Below are positions 47,998 to 61,346 of a stretch of 64,000 bases of DNA, in pieces (the stretch's first letter is position 1; each line of letters begins with the position of its first letter). Source of the stretch: Myoxocephalus aenaeus (Eukaryota > Chordata > Actinopteri > Perciformes > Cottidae); contig JBAMJR010000783.1 of the NCBI GenBank assembly GCA_038501785.1, positions 48,966 through 112,965 of the forward strand, given 5' to 3'. The notes under the pieces are model-generated. The model saw nothing but the letters and a program-made list of their open reading frames with translations, was not told the DNA's origin and did not search any database. The position numbers and the translations under genes are program-made.

Positions 47998-48867
47998 TGA
48001 CTTTCCCAATCCCAATCCCTCAACCACTCACCTATCAACCTAACCAAGGGCATACATCTAACATCTAAGACTTTTCTTTGTATCCATGGTCCCGGACTTT
48101 CTTTACTCTAGAGAACCAGGGGCACAGGACTTTAAAAACAAGCGCACAGGGGGTTTTAACTCAGGGGGTGTGCTTAAGTGTGGGTCCACGGGTCGGAGGG
48201 TGAGCCGGGTTAGGGGGGTGAGCTCCAGAGGTGGTTCAAGGGGGTCACATGACCCCAACTTTTACCCAGAGAAGGTGACCTGTATTCCTGGGTAAAGTTA
48301 GCCAACTGTGTGCCCTGGAAGCCATCTCCCTCCAAATGACCCTCCAGTTCCCCAGTGTCCCTGTTACTTCCCCTGACTCTGACCCAGAGTCCCATGTACT
48401 TTTATAGGGGCATTTCCCCAACCTTTACCCAGAGAAAGTGACCTCAAGCCTGGGTAAAGTCAGACCACGAGTGCCCTGGAAGTCATCTTCCTCCAAATGA
48501 CCCTTCAGTGCCCCAGTGTCCCTGTTACTTCCCCTGACTCTGACCCAGAGTCCCATGCACTTTTATAGGGGCATTTCCCCAACCTTTACCCAGAGAACGT
48601 GACCTCAAACCTGGGTAAAGTATGACAAAGTATGCCCTGGAAGTCATCGCCCCCCAAATGACCGTTAACCTGAGCATAGAACCTTGGGCATCAAAGCATA
48701 GAACCTTGAGATCACTGCACAGAATCAGAGCAATATTTATCTCATTCTTTCTTTCTTAGAACCTCAGGATCAGAGCATAGAACCGTGAGATCAAAGCATA
48801 GAACCCTGACGTCAGAGCATACAACTTAGTCTTAGAAACTGTCTCTTTATTTTATTTTCACAAATGC

Positions 48868-48990
48868 ACAAGGCTCAGCCGAACGGCAAAGCCTGTCAAA
48901 AATAGGTTCAACTCATTGGTGTTCCTCTCCACGGAAGTCTTTAGTAAAAGGCGAAAGACTTGTGCGTTATGAAGAGAAACCAAAGTAAGT
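48868..48990 (-). ncRNA. U5: U5 snRNA, unit 23 (type B)
   Basis: The RNA is intact. Upstream flank bases 49070-49180 carry several one-base gains (noisy band). Confidence 0.94.
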
Positions 48991-49341
48991 ACTGCCCTCT
49001 TGTCAAGAGCAGCAGGTAATGTAGTCGTCCCAGTCAAATGTCTCACGGTAAGCCTCGGTTGACGTGCTGTGTTCAAAAACAACAGGCCACACCCATTACC
49101 ACGCCCATATTTTAAAGAGGGCGTTCCCACATTTCTAAAGAGAGCAACAGTGTCCATTGCACAGTCTGCTGGTCCCTTCCAATAGAGAGAGGGGCATCAG
49201 TAACAGGTACACAGGCCCTTTTGTTTGACACATGTCCTGAAGACCGACAGCGACTGAGACTTGTATCGTTGATGACAGAATCAAAGTCAACGACAGACTG
49301 CTCCATCGGATTGGTGTTTTGTTGTCCACAAGGCATTTGAA

Positions 49342-49530
49342 GGGTGCACCGTTCCCAGCAATACTGCAATACCGGGTCGATGCGTGGAGTGAACAGAGCA
49401 AGCTCCTATTTCGTCTCCCAAGGCTAAAAATCTGCTTAATAAGACATCCTCGTATAGAGGACGTATCAGATATTAAACTGATAAGAACAGATACTAGACC
49501 TTGATCTTAGCCAAAAGGCCGAGAAGCGAT
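49342..49530 (-). ncRNA. U2: U2 snRNA, copy 24 (G33C), one extra base
   Basis: 189 nt. An extra C (AGACCTTGATC near 49500) lies just 5' of the branchpoint-pairing region. The PSE flank near 49570-49590 also carries extra bases. Both lie in the second noisy band, so error is more likely than mutation. Confidence 0.93.
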
Positions 49531-50032
49531 GACCACAAAGGGTTTGCGTCCTGAGCCACCTCCTGGGACCAGTTCTCACTGGTCAATGGTGCAGTTCTTT
49601 CAATTAGGCAGAGCAGCGGCAGCTGCTTAGCAACACCCGCCCCAGGCCTCCATGGTCAGGCTCCATGGTCAGGCATCTAGTTAAGTAAAGATGTATCTCT
49701 TTCTTTCTTTTTTTAGAACCTGAGGATCAGAGCATGGCACCTTGAGATCAAAGCATAGAAGCCTGATGTATCTCATTATTTCTCTCTTCAAACCTGAGGA
49801 TCAGAGCATAGAACCTTGGGATCAAAGCATAGAACCCTGATGTCAGAGCATAGAACCTTGAGATCAAAGCATAGAACCCTGATGTCAGAGCAAGATTGAT
49901 CTCATGATTTATTTCTCAGAACCTGAGGATCAGAGCGTAGAACCTTGAGATAGACTCATTTGAACCATCTTGAGTTAGCAGTGTTTCGCCTCAGTTGATG
50001 TGTATATTCTTGCATATGAACTATTCCAGGAG

Positions 50033-50686
50033 CGACTTTCCCAATCCCTTTCCCCCTACCTCAACCACTCACCCATCAACACCTGACCTCATTTGAATAT
50101 CAAACAAAGGTGTTAGAAGCTCAATTAGCAAAATGACTCATTCTCAGAAAAGTGCCTTGCCATGGTCCTATTAGCTCGCGGATAGTACCATTGGAATCGC
50201 ATTGGCCATTATAGTGGGGGAGTCGAGTTTCAAGTCTCTGCGACCTTCCCGGAAAAAACGCAACAAGCCGACGATAATCCACTCATCCAAAAGCCCAGTT
50301 TCAAGTAGCCTGGGTCCAATGACCTTTATAAAAGACCTATTTCCAGATTCCGGGTTCCATCGTTTCCCCGCTAGCCTAGTGGTCTAAGCGCAGGGCATTA
50401 GCTTAAACCCGGTGCCAGTGGTTGGCGGTTCGCAGCCCGAGAGAGACTCATCTGAACCATCTCGGGTTAGCACGGTCCGATTAGCTCGCCGGTAGTACCG
50501 TTGGAATCGCGTCGGCCATTGTACTGGGGGGAGTTGACTTTCAAGTCTCTGCGACCTTCAGAAAAAAACGCCGGTTCCAATGGTTGGCGGTTCGCATCCC
50601 GAGAGAGACTCATCTGAACCATCTTGAGTTAGCGATGTTTTCGCTCAGTTTATTGTGTATGTTCTGCATATAAACTATTCCGGGAG
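50033..50686. repeat. Type B extra segment, copy 5
   Basis: Same as copy 2. Confidence 0.85.
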
Positions 50687-51532
50687 TGACTTTCCCAATC
50701 CCAATCCCTCAACCACTCACCTATCAACCTAACCAAGGGCATACATCTAACATCTAAGACTTTTCTTTGTATCCATGGTCCCGGACTTTCTTTACTCTAG
50801 AGAACCAGGGGCACAGGACTTTAAAACAAGCGCACAGGGGGTTTTAACTCAGGGGGTGTGCTTAAGTGTGGGTCCACGGGGTCGGAGGGTGAGCCGGGTT
50901 AGGGGGGTGAGCTCCAGAGGTGGTTCAAGGGGGTCACATGACCCCAACTTTTACCCAGAGAAGGTGACCTTATTCCTGGGTAAAGTTAGCCAATGTGTGC
51001 CCTGGAAGCCATCTCCCTCCAAATGACCCTCCAGTTCCCCAGTGTCCCTGTTACTTCCCCTGACTCTGACCCAGAGTCCCATGTACTTTTATAGGGGCAT
51101 TTCCCCAACCTTTACCCAGAGAAAGTGACCTCAAGCCTGGGTAAAGTCAGACCACGAGTGCCCTGGAAGTCATCTTCCTCCAAATGACCCTTCAGTGCCC
51201 CAGTGTCCCTGTTACTTCCCCTGACTCTGACCCAGAGTCCCATGCACTTTTATAGGGGCATTTCCCCAACCTTTACCCAGAGAACGTGACCTCAAACCTG
51301 GGTAAAGTATGACAAAGTATGCCCTGGAAGTCATCGCCCCCCAAATGACCGTTAACCTGAGCATAGAACCTTGGGATCAAAGCATAGAACCTTGAGATCA
51401 CTGCACAGAATCAGAGCAATATTTATCTCATTCTTTCTTTCTTAGAACCTCAGGATCAGAGCATAGAACCCTGACGTCAGAGCATACAACTTAGTCTTAG
51501 AAACTGTCTCTTTATTTTATTTTCACAAATGC

Positions 51533-51655
51533 ACAAGGCTCAGCCGAACGGCAAAGCCTGTCAAAAATAGGTTCAACTCATTGGTGTTCCTCTCCACGGA
51601 AGTCTTTAGTAAAAGGCGAAAGACTTGTGCGTTATGAAGAGAAACCAAAGTAAGT
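51533..51655 (-). ncRNA. U5: U5 snRNA, unit 24 (type B)
   Basis: Same as the copy at 40878-41000. Confidence 0.95.
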
Positions 51656-52001
51656 ACTGCCCTCTTGTCAAGAGCAGCAGGTAATGTAGTCGTCCCAGTC
51701 AAATGTCTCACGGTAAGCCTCGGTTGACGTGCTGTGTTCAAAACAACAGGCCACACCCATTACCACGCCCATATTTTAAAGAGGGCGTTCCCACATTTTA
51801 AAGAGAGCAACAGTGTCCATTGCACAGTCTGTGTCCCTTCCAATAGAGAGAGGGGCATCAGTAACAGGTACACAGGCCCTTTGTTTGACACATGTCCTGA
51901 AGACCGACAGCGACTGAGACTTGTATCGTTGATGACAGAATCAAAGTCAACGACAGACTGCTCCATCGGATTGGTGTTTTGTTGTCCACAAGGCATTTGA
52001 A

Positions 52002-52189
52002 GGGTGCACCGTTCCCAGCAATACTGCAATACCGGGTCGATGCGTGGAGTGAACAGAGCAAGCTCCTATTTCGTCTCCCAAGGCTAAAAATCTGCTTAAT
52101 AAGACATCCTCGTATAGAGGACGTATCAGATATTAAACTGATAAGAACAGATACTAGACTTGATCTTAGCCAAAAGGCCGAGAAGCGAT
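52002..52189 (-). ncRNA. U2: U2 snRNA, copy 25 (G33C)
   Basis: Same as copy 21. Confidence 0.97.
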
Positions 52190-52690
52190 GACCACAAAGG
52201 GTTTGCGTCCTGAGCCCACCTCCTGGGACCGTTCTCACTGGTCATGGTGCAGTTCTTTCAATTAGGCAGAGCAGCGGCAGCTGCTTAGCAACACCCGCCC
52301 CAGGCCTCCATGGTCAGGCTCCATGGTCAGGCATCTAGTTAAGTAAAGATGTATCTCTTTCTTTCTTTTTTTAGAACCTGAGGATCAGAGCATGGCACCT
52401 TGAGATCAAAGCATAGAAGCCTGATGTATCTCATTATTTCTCTCTTCAAACCTGAGGATCAGAGCATAGAACCTTGGGATCAAAGCATAGAACCCTGATG
52501 TCAGAGCATAGAACCTTGAGATCAAAGCATAGAACCCTGATGTCAGAGCAAGATTGATCTCATGATTTATTTCTCAGAACCTGAGGATCAGAGCGTAGAA
52601 CCTTGAGATAGACTCATTTGAACCATCTTGAGTTAGCAGTGTTTCGCCTCAGTTGATGTGTATATTCTTGCATATGAACTATTCCAGGAG

Positions 52691-53344
52691 CGACTTTCCC
52701 AATCCCTTTCCCCCTACCTCAACCACTCACCCATCAACACCTGACCTCATTTGAATATCAAACAAAGGTGTTAGAAGCTCAATTAGCAAAATGACTCATT
52801 CTCAGAAAAGTGCCTTGCCATGGTCCTATTAGCTCGCGGATAGTACCATTGGAATCGCATTGGCCATTATAGTGGGGGAGTCGAGTTTCAAGTCTCTGCG
52901 ACCTTCCCGGAAAAAACGCAACAAGCCGACGATAATCCACTCATCCAAAAGCCCAGTTTCAAGTAGCCTGGGTCCAATGACCTTTATAAAAGACCTATTT
53001 CCAGATTCCGGGTTCCATCGTTTCCCCGCTAGCCTAGTGGTCTAAGCGCAGGGCATTAGCTTAAACCCGGTGCCAGTGGTTGGCGGTTCGCAGCCCGAGA
53101 GAGACTCATCTGAACCATCTCGGGTTAGCACGGTCCGATTAGCTCGCCGGTAGTACCGTTGGAATCGCGTCGGCCATTGTACTGGGGGGAGTTGACTTTC
53201 AAGTCTCTGCGACCTTCAGAAAAAAACGCCGGTTCCAATGGTTGGCGGTTCGCATCCCGAGAGAGACTCATCTGAACCATCTTGAGTTAGCGATGTTTTC
53301 GCTCAGTTTATTGTGTATGTTCTGCATATAAACTATTCCGGGAG
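52691..53344. repeat. Type B extra segment, copy 6
   Basis: Same as copy 2. Confidence 0.85.
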
Positions 53345-54190
53345 TGACTTTCCCAATCCCAATCCCTCAACCACTCACCTATCAACCTAACCAAGGGCAT
53401 ACATCTAACATCTAAGACTTTTCTTTGTATCCATGGTCCCGGACTTTCTTTACTCTAGAGAACCAGGGGCACAGGACTTTAAAACAAGCGCACAGGGGGT
53501 TTTAACTCAGGGGGTGTGCTTAAGTGTGGGTCCACGGGGTCGGAGGGTGAGCCGGGTTAGGGGGGTGAGCTCCAGAGGTGGTTCAAGGGGGTCACATGAC
53601 CCCAACTTTTACCCAGAGAAGGTGACCTTATTCCTGGGTAAAGTTAGCCAATGTGTGCCCTGGAAGCCATCTCCCTCCAAATGACCCTCCAGTTCCCCAG
53701 TGTCCCTGTTACTTCCCCTGACTCTGACCCAGAGTCCCATGTACTTTTATAGGGGCATTTCCCCAACCTTTACCCAGAGAAAGTGACCTCAAGCCTGGGT
53801 AAAGTCAGACCACGAGTGCCCTGGAAGTCATCTTCCTCCAAATGACCCTTCAGTGCCCCAGTGTCCCTGTTACTTCCCCTGACTCTGACCCAGAGTCCCA
53901 TGCACTTTTATAGGGGCATTTCCCCAACCTTTACCCAGAGAACGTGACCTCAAACCTGGGTAAAGTATGACAAAGTATGCCCTGGAAGTCATCGCCCCCC
54001 AAATGACCGTTAACCTGAGCATAGAACCTTGGGATCAAAGCATAGAACCTTGAGATCACTGCACAGAATCAGAGCAATATTTATCTCATTCTTTCTTTCT
54101 TAGAACCTCAGGATCAGAGCATAGAACCCTGACGTCAGAGCATACAACTTAGTCTTAGAAACTGTCTCTTTATTTTATTTTCACAAATGC

Positions 54191-54313
54191 ACAAGGCTCA
54201 GCCGAACGGCAAAGCCTGTCAAAAATAGGTTCAACTCATTGGTGTTCCTCTCCACGGAAGTCTTTAGTAAAAGGCGAAAGACTTGTGCGTTATGAAGAGA
54301 AACCAAAGTAAGT
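54191..54313 (-). ncRNA. U5: U5 snRNA, unit 25 (type B)
   Basis: Same as the copy at 40878-41000. Confidence 0.95.
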
Positions 54314-54659
54314 ACTGCCCTCTTGTCAAGAGCAGCAGGTAATGTAGTCGTCCCAGTCAAATGTCTCACGGTAAGCCTCGGTTGACGTGCTGTGTTCAAA
54401 ACAACAGGCCACACCCATTACCACGCCCATATTTTAAAGAGGGCGTTCCCACATTTTAAAGAGAGCAACAGTGTCCATTGCACAGTCTGTGTCCCTTCCA
54501 ATAGAGAGAGGGGCATCAGTAACAGGTACACAGGCCCTTTGTTTGACACATGTCCTGAAGACCGACAGCGACTGAGACTTGTATCGTTGATGACAGAATC
54601 AAAGTCAACGACAGACTGCTCCATCGGATTGGTGTTTTGTTGTCCACAAGGCATTTGAA

Positions 54660-54847
54660 GGGTGCACCGTTCCCAGCAATACTGCAATACCGGGTCGATG
54701 CGTGGAGTGAACAGAGCAAGCTCCTATTTCGTCTCCCAAGGCTAAAAATCTGCTTAATAAGACATCCTCGTATAGAGGACGTATCAGATATTAAACTGAT
54801 AAGAACAGATACTAGACTTGATCTTAGCCAAAAGGCCGAGAAGCGAT
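54660..54847 (-). ncRNA. U2: U2 snRNA, copy 26 (G33C)
   Basis: Same as copy 21. Confidence 0.97.
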
Positions 54848-55348
54848 GACCACAAAGGGTTTGCGTCCTGAGCCCACCTCCTGGGACCGTTCTCACTGGT
54901 CATGGTGCAGTTCTTTCAATTAGGCAGAGCAGCGGCAGCTGCTTAGCAACACCCGCCCCAGGCCTCCATGGTCAGGCTCCATGGTCAGGCATCTAGTTAA
55001 GTAAAGATGTATCTCTTTCTTTCTTTTTTTAGAACCTGAGGATCAGAGCATGGCACCTTGAGATCAAAGCATAGAAGCCTGATGTATCTCATTATTTCTC
55101 TCTTCAAACCTGAGGATCAGAGCATAGAACCTTGGGATCAAAGCATAGAACCCTGATGTCAGAGCATAGAACCTTGAGATCAAAGCATAGAACCCTGATG
55201 TCAGAGCAAGATTGATCTCATGATTTATTTCTCAGAACCTGAGGATCAGAGCGTAGAACCTTGAGATAGACTCATTTGAACCATCTTGAGTTAGCAGTGT
55301 TTCGCCTCAGTTGATGTGTATATTCTTGCATATGAACTATTCCAGGAG

Positions 55349-56002
55349 CGACTTTCCCAATCCCTTTCCCCCTACCTCAACCACTCACCCATCAACACCT
55401 GACCTCATTTGAATATCAAACAAAGGTGTTAGAAGCTCAATTAGCAAAATGACTCATTCTCAGAAAAGTGCCTTGCCATGGTCCTATTAGCTCGCGGATA
55501 GTACCATTGGAATCGCATTGGCCATTATAGTGGGGGAGTCGAGTTTCAAGTCTCTGCGACCTTCCCGGAAAAAACGCAACAAGCCGACGATAATCCACTC
55601 ATCCAAAAGCCCAGTTTCAAGTAGCCTGGGTCCAATGACCTTTATAAAAGACCTATTTCCAGATTCCGGGTTCCATCGTTTCCCCGCTAGCCTAGTGGTC
55701 TAAGCGCAGGGCATTAGCTTAAACCCGGTGCCAGTGGTTGGCGGTTCGCAGCCCGAGAGAGACTCATCTGAACCATCTCGGGTTAGCACGGTCCGATTAG
55801 CTCGCCGGTAGTACCGTTGGAATCGCGTCGGCCATTGTACTGGGGGGAGTTGACTTTCAAGTCTCTGCGACCTTCAGAAAAAAACGCCGGTTCCAATGGT
55901 TGGCGGTTCGCATCCCGAGAGAGACTCATCTGAACCATCTTGAGTTAGCGATGTTTTCGCTCAGTTTATTGTGTATGTTCTGCATATAAACTATTCCGGG
56001 AG
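55349..56002. repeat. Type B extra segment, copy 7
   Basis: Same as copy 2. Confidence 0.85.
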
Positions 56003-56869
56003 TGACTTTCCCAATCCCAATCCCTCAACCACTCACCTATCAACCTAACCAAGGGCATACATCTAACATCTAAGACTTTTCTTTGTATCCATGGTCCCGG
56101 ACTTTCTTTACTCTAGAGAACCAGGGGCACAGGACTTTAAAACAAGCGCACAGGGGGTTTTAACTCAGGGGGTGTGCTTAAGTGTGGGTCCACGGGGTCG
56201 GAGGGTGAGCCGGGTTAGGGGGGTGAGCTCCAGAGGTGGTTCAAGGGGGTCACATGACCCCAACTTTTACCCAGAGAAGGTGACCTTATTCCTGGGTAAA
56301 GTTAGCCAATGTGTGCCCTGGAAGCCATCTCCCTCCAAATGACCCTCCAGTTCCCCAGTGTCCCTGTTACTTCCCCTGACTCTGACCCAGAGTCCCATGT
56401 ACTTTTATAGGGGCATTTCCCCAACCTTTACCCAGAGAAAGTGACCTCAAGCCTGGGTAAAGTCAGACCACGAGTGCCCTGGAAGTCATCTTCCTCCAAA
56501 TGACCCTTCAGTGCCCCAGTGTCCCTGTTACTTCCCCTGACTCTGACCCAGAGTCCCATGCACTTTTATAGGGGCATTTCCCCAACCTTTACCCAGAGAA
56601 CGTGACCTCAAACCTGGGTAAAGTATGACAAAGTATGCCCTGGAAGTCATCGCCCCCCAAATGACCGTTAACCTGAGCATAGAACCTTGGGATCAAAGCA
56701 TAGAACCTTGAGATCACTGCACAGAATCAGAGCAATATTTATCTCATTCTTTCTTTCTTAGAACCTCAGGATCAGAGCATAGAACCGTGAGATCAAAGCA
56801 TAGAACCCTGACGTCAGAGCATACAACTTAGTCTTAGAAACTGTCTCTTTATTTTATTTTCACAAATGC

Positions 56870-56992
56870 ACAAGGCTCAGCCGAACGGCAAAGCCTGTCA
56901 AAAATAGGTTCAACTCATTGGTGTTCCTCTCCACGGAAGTCTTTAGTAAAAGGCGAAAGACTTGTGCGTTATGAAGAGAAACCAAAGTAAGT
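56870..56992 (-). ncRNA. U5: U5 snRNA, unit 26 (type B)
   Basis: Same as the copy at 40878-41000. Confidence 0.95.
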
Positions 56993-57338
56993 ACTGCCCT
57001 CTTGTCAAGAGCAGCAGGTAATGTAGTCGTCCCAGTCAAATGTCTCACGGTAAGCCTCGGTTGACGTGCTGTGTTCAAAACAACAGGCCACACCCATTAC
57101 CACGCCCATATTTTAAAGAGGGCGTTCCCACATTTTAAAGAGAGCAACAGTGTCCATTGCACAGTCTGTGTCCCTTCCAATAGAGAGAGGGGCATCAGTA
57201 ACAGGTACACAGGCCCTTTGTTTGACACATGTCCTGAAGACCGACAGCGACTGAGACTTGTATCGTTGATGACAGAATCAAAGTCAACGACAGACTGCTC
57301 CATCGGATTGGTGTTTTGTTGTCCACAAGGCATTTGAA

Positions 57339-57526
57339 GGGTGCACCGTTCCCAGCAATACTGCAATACCGGGTCGATGCGTGGAGTGAACAGAGCAAGC
57401 TCCTATTTCGTCTCCCAAGGCTAAAAATCTGCTTAATAAGACATCCTCGTATAGAGGACGTATCAGATATTAAACTGATAAGAACAGATACTAGACTTGA
57501 TCTTAGCCAAAAGGCCGAGAAGCGAT
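57339..57526 (-). ncRNA. U2: U2 snRNA, copy 27 (G33C)
   Basis: Same as copy 21. Confidence 0.97.
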
Positions 57527-58027
57527 GACCACAAAGGGTTTGCGTCCTGAGCCCACCTCCTGGGACCGTTCTCACTGGTCATGGTGCAGTTCTTTCAATT
57601 AGGCAGAGCAGCGGCAGCTGCTTAGCAACACCCGCCCCAGGCCTCCATGGTCAGGCTCCATGGTCAGGCATCTAGTTAAGTAAAGATGTATCTCTTTCTT
57701 TCTTTTTTTAGAACCTGAGGATCAGAGCATGGCACCTTGAGATCAAAGCATAGAAGCCTGATGTATCTCATTATTTCTCTCTTCAAACCTGAGGATCAGA
57801 GCATAGAACCTTGGGATCAAAGCATAGAACCCTGATGTCAGAGCATAGAACCTTGAGATCAAAGCATAGAACCCTGATGTCAGAGCAAGATTGATCTCAT
57901 GATTTATTTCTCAGAACCTGAGGATCAGAGCGTAGAACCTTGAGATAGACTCATTTGAACCATCTTGAGTTAGCAGTGTTTCGCCTCAGTTGATGTGTAT
58001 ATTCTTGCATATGAACTATTCCAGGAG

Positions 58028-58682
58028 CGACTTTCCCAATCCCTTTCCCCCTACCTCAACCACTCACCCATCAACACCTGACCTCATTTGAATATCAAAC
58101 AAAGGTGTTAGAAGCTCAATTAGCAAAATGACTCATTCTCAGAAAAGTGCCTTGCCATGGTCCTATTAGCTCGCGGATAGTACCATTGGAATCGCATTGG
58201 CCATTATAGTGGGGGAGTCGAGTTTCAAGTCTCTGCGACCTTCCCGGAAAAAACGCAACAAGCCGACGATAATCCACTCATTCCAAAAGCCCAGTTTCAA
58301 GTAGCCTGGGTCCAATGACCTTTATAAAAGACCTATTTCCAGATTCCGGGTTCCATCGTTTCCCCGCTAGCCTAGTGGTCTAAGCGCAGGGCATTAGCTT
58401 AAACCCGGTGCCAGTGGTTGGCGGTTCGCAGCCCGAGAGAGACTCATCTGAACCATCTCGGGTTAGCACGGTCCGATTAGCTCGCCGGTAGTACCGTTGG
58501 AATCGCGTCGGCCATTGTACTGGGGGGAGTTGACTTTCAAGTCTCTGCGACCTTCAGAAAAAAACGCCGGTTCCAATGGTTGGCGGTTCGCATCCCGAGA
58601 GAGACTCATCTGAACCATCTTGAGTTAGCGATGTTTTCGCTCAGTTTATTGTGTATGTTCTGCATATAAACTATTCCGGGAG
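58028..58682. repeat. Type B extra segment, copy 8
   Basis: One extra T near 58281 (CTCATTCCAAAAG), otherwise as copy 2. Confidence 0.85.
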
Positions 58683-59529
58683 TGACTTTCCCAATCCCAA
58701 TCCCTCAACCACTCACCTATCAACCTAACCAAGGGCATACATCTAACATCTAAGACTTTTCTTTGTATCCATGGTCCCCGGACTTTCTTTACTCTAGAGA
58801 ACCAGGGGCACAGGACTTTAAAACAAGCGCACAGGGGGTTTTAACTCAGGGGGTGTGCTTAAGTGTGGGTCCACGGGGTCGGAGGGTGAGCCGGGTTAGG
58901 GGGGTGAGCTCCAGAGGTGGTTCAAGGGGGTCACATGACCCCAACTTTTACCCAGAGAAGGTGACCTTATTCCTGGGTAAAGTTAGCCAATGTGTGCCCT
59001 GGAAGCCATCTCCCTCCAAATGACCCTCCAGTTCCCCAGTGTCCCTGTTACTTCCCCTGACTCTGACCCAGAGTCCCATGTACTTTTATAGGGGCATTTC
59101 CCCAACCTTTACCCAGAGAAAGTGACCTCAAGCCTGGGTAAAGTCAGACCACGAGTGCCCTGGAAGTCATCTTCCTCCAAATGACCCTTCAGTGCCCCAG
59201 TGTCCCTGTTACTTCCCCTGACTCTGACCCAGAGTCCCATGCACTTTTATAGGGGCATTTCCCCAACCTTTACCCAGAGAACGTGACCTCAAACCTGGGT
59301 AAAGTATGACAAAGTATGCCCTGGAAGTCATCGCCCCCCAAATGACCGTTAACCTGAGCATAGAACCTTGGGATCAAAGCATAGAACCTTGAGATCACTG
59401 CACAGAATCAGAGCAATATTTATCTCATTCTTTCTTTCTTAGAACCTCAGGATCAGAGCATAGAACCCTGACGTCAGAGCATACAACTTAGTCTTAGAAA
59501 CTGTCTCTTTATTTTATTTTCACAAATGC

Positions 59530-59654
59530 ACAAGGCTCAGCCGAACGGCAAAGCCTGTCAAAAATAGGTTCAACTCATTGGTGTTCCTCTCCACGGAAGT
59601 CTTTAGTATAAAAGGCGAAAGACTTGTGCGTTATGAAGAGAAACCAAAGTAAGT
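59530..59654 (-). ncRNA. U5: U5 snRNA, unit 27, insertion in loop 1
   Basis: 125 nt. The plus strand reads TTAGTATAAAAGG where all other copies read TTAGTAAAAGG, so the RNA loop is GCCUUUUAUACU instead of GCCUUUUACU. Loop 1 contacts both exons and its length is fixed across eukaryotes, so this copy is either non-functional or carries a sequencing error. The rest of the gene is intact. Confidence 0.92.
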
Positions 59655-60000
59655 ACTGCCCTCTTGTCAAGAGCAGCAGGTAATGTAGTCGTCCCAGTCA
59701 AATGTCTCACGGTAAGCCTCGGTTGACGTGCTGTGTTCAAAACAACAGGCCACACCCATTACCACGCCCATATTTTAAAGAGGGCGTTCCCACATTTTAA
59801 AGAGAGCAACAGTGTCCATTGCACAGTCTGTGTCCCTTCCAATAGAGAGAGGGGCATCAGTAACAGGTACACAGGCCCTTTGTTTGACACATGTCCTGAA
59901 GACCGACAGCGACTGAGACTTGTATCGTTGATGACAGAATCAAAGTCAACGACAGACTGCTCCATCGGATTGGTGTTTTGTTGTCCACAAGGCATTTGAA

Positions 60001-60188
60001 GGGTGCACCGTTCCCAGCAATACTGCAATACCGGGTCGATGCGTGGAGTGAACAGAGCAAGCTCCTATTTCGTCTCCCAAGGCTAAAAATCTGCTTAATA
60101 AGACATCCTCGTATAGAGGACGTATCAGATATTAAACTGATAAGAACAGATACTAGACTTGATCTTAGCCAAAAGGCCGAGAAGCGAT
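60001..60188 (-). ncRNA. U2: U2 snRNA, copy 28 (G33C)
   Basis: Same as copy 21. Last copy with C33. Confidence 0.97.
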
Positions 60189-60689
60189 GACCACAAAGGG
60201 TTTGCGTCCTGAGCCCACCTCCTGGGACCGTTCTCACTGGTCATGGTGCAGTTCTTTCAATTAGGCAGAGCAGCGGCAGCTGCTTAGCAACACCCGCCCC
60301 AGGCCTCCATGGTCAGGCTCCATGGTCAGGCATCTAGTTAAGTAAAGATGTATCTCTTTCTTTCTTTTTTTAGAACCTGAGGATCAGAGCATGGCACCTT
60401 GAGATCAAAGCATAGAAGCCTGATGTATCTCATTATTTCTCTCTTCAAACCTGAGGATCAGAGCATAGAACCTTGGGATCAAAGCATAGAACCCTGATGT
60501 CAGAGCATAGAACCTTGAGATCAAAGCATAGAACCCTGATGTCAGAGCAAGATTGATCTCATGATTTATTTCTCAGAACCTGAGGATCAGAGCGTAGAAC
60601 CTTGAGATAGACTCATTTGAACCATCTTGAGTTAGCAGTGTTTCGCCTCAGTTGATGTGTATATTCTTGCATATGAACTATTCCAGGAG

Positions 60690-61346
60690 CGACTTTCCCA
60701 ATCCCTTTCCCCCTACCTCAACCACTCACCCATCAACACCTGACCTCATTTGAATATCAAACAAAGGTGTTAGAAGCTCAATTAGCAAAATGACTCATTC
60801 TCAGAAAAGTGCCTTGCCATGGTCCTATTAGCTCGCGGATAGTACCATTGGAATCGCATTGGCCATTATAGTGGGGGAGTCGAGTTTCAAGTCTCTGCGA
60901 CCTTCCCGGAAAAAACGCAACAAGCCGACGATAATCCACTCATCCAAAAGCCCAGTTTCAAGTAGCCTGGGTCCAATGACCTTTATAAAAGACCTATTTC
61001 CAGATTCCGGGTTCCATCGTTTCCCCCGCTAGCCTAGTGGTCTAAGCGCAGGGCATTAGCTTAAACCCGGTGCCAGTGGTTGGCGGTTCGCAGCCCGAGA
61101 GAGACTCATCTGAACCATCTCGGGTTAGCACGGTCCGATTAGCTCGCCGGTAGTACCGTTGGAATCGCGTCGGCCATTGTACTGGGGGGGAGTTGACTTT
61201 CAAGTCTCTGCGACCTTCAGAAAAAAAACGCCGGTTCCAATGGTTGGCGGTTCGCATCCCGAGAGAGACTCATCTGAACCATCTTGAGTTAGCGATGTTT
61301 TCGCTCAGTTTATTGTGTATGTTCTGCATATAAACTATTCCGGGAG
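60690..61346. repeat. Type B extra segment, copy 9
   Basis: 657 bp. Extra bases in the homopolymers near 61026, 61184 and 61222, otherwise as copy 2. Confidence 0.85.
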
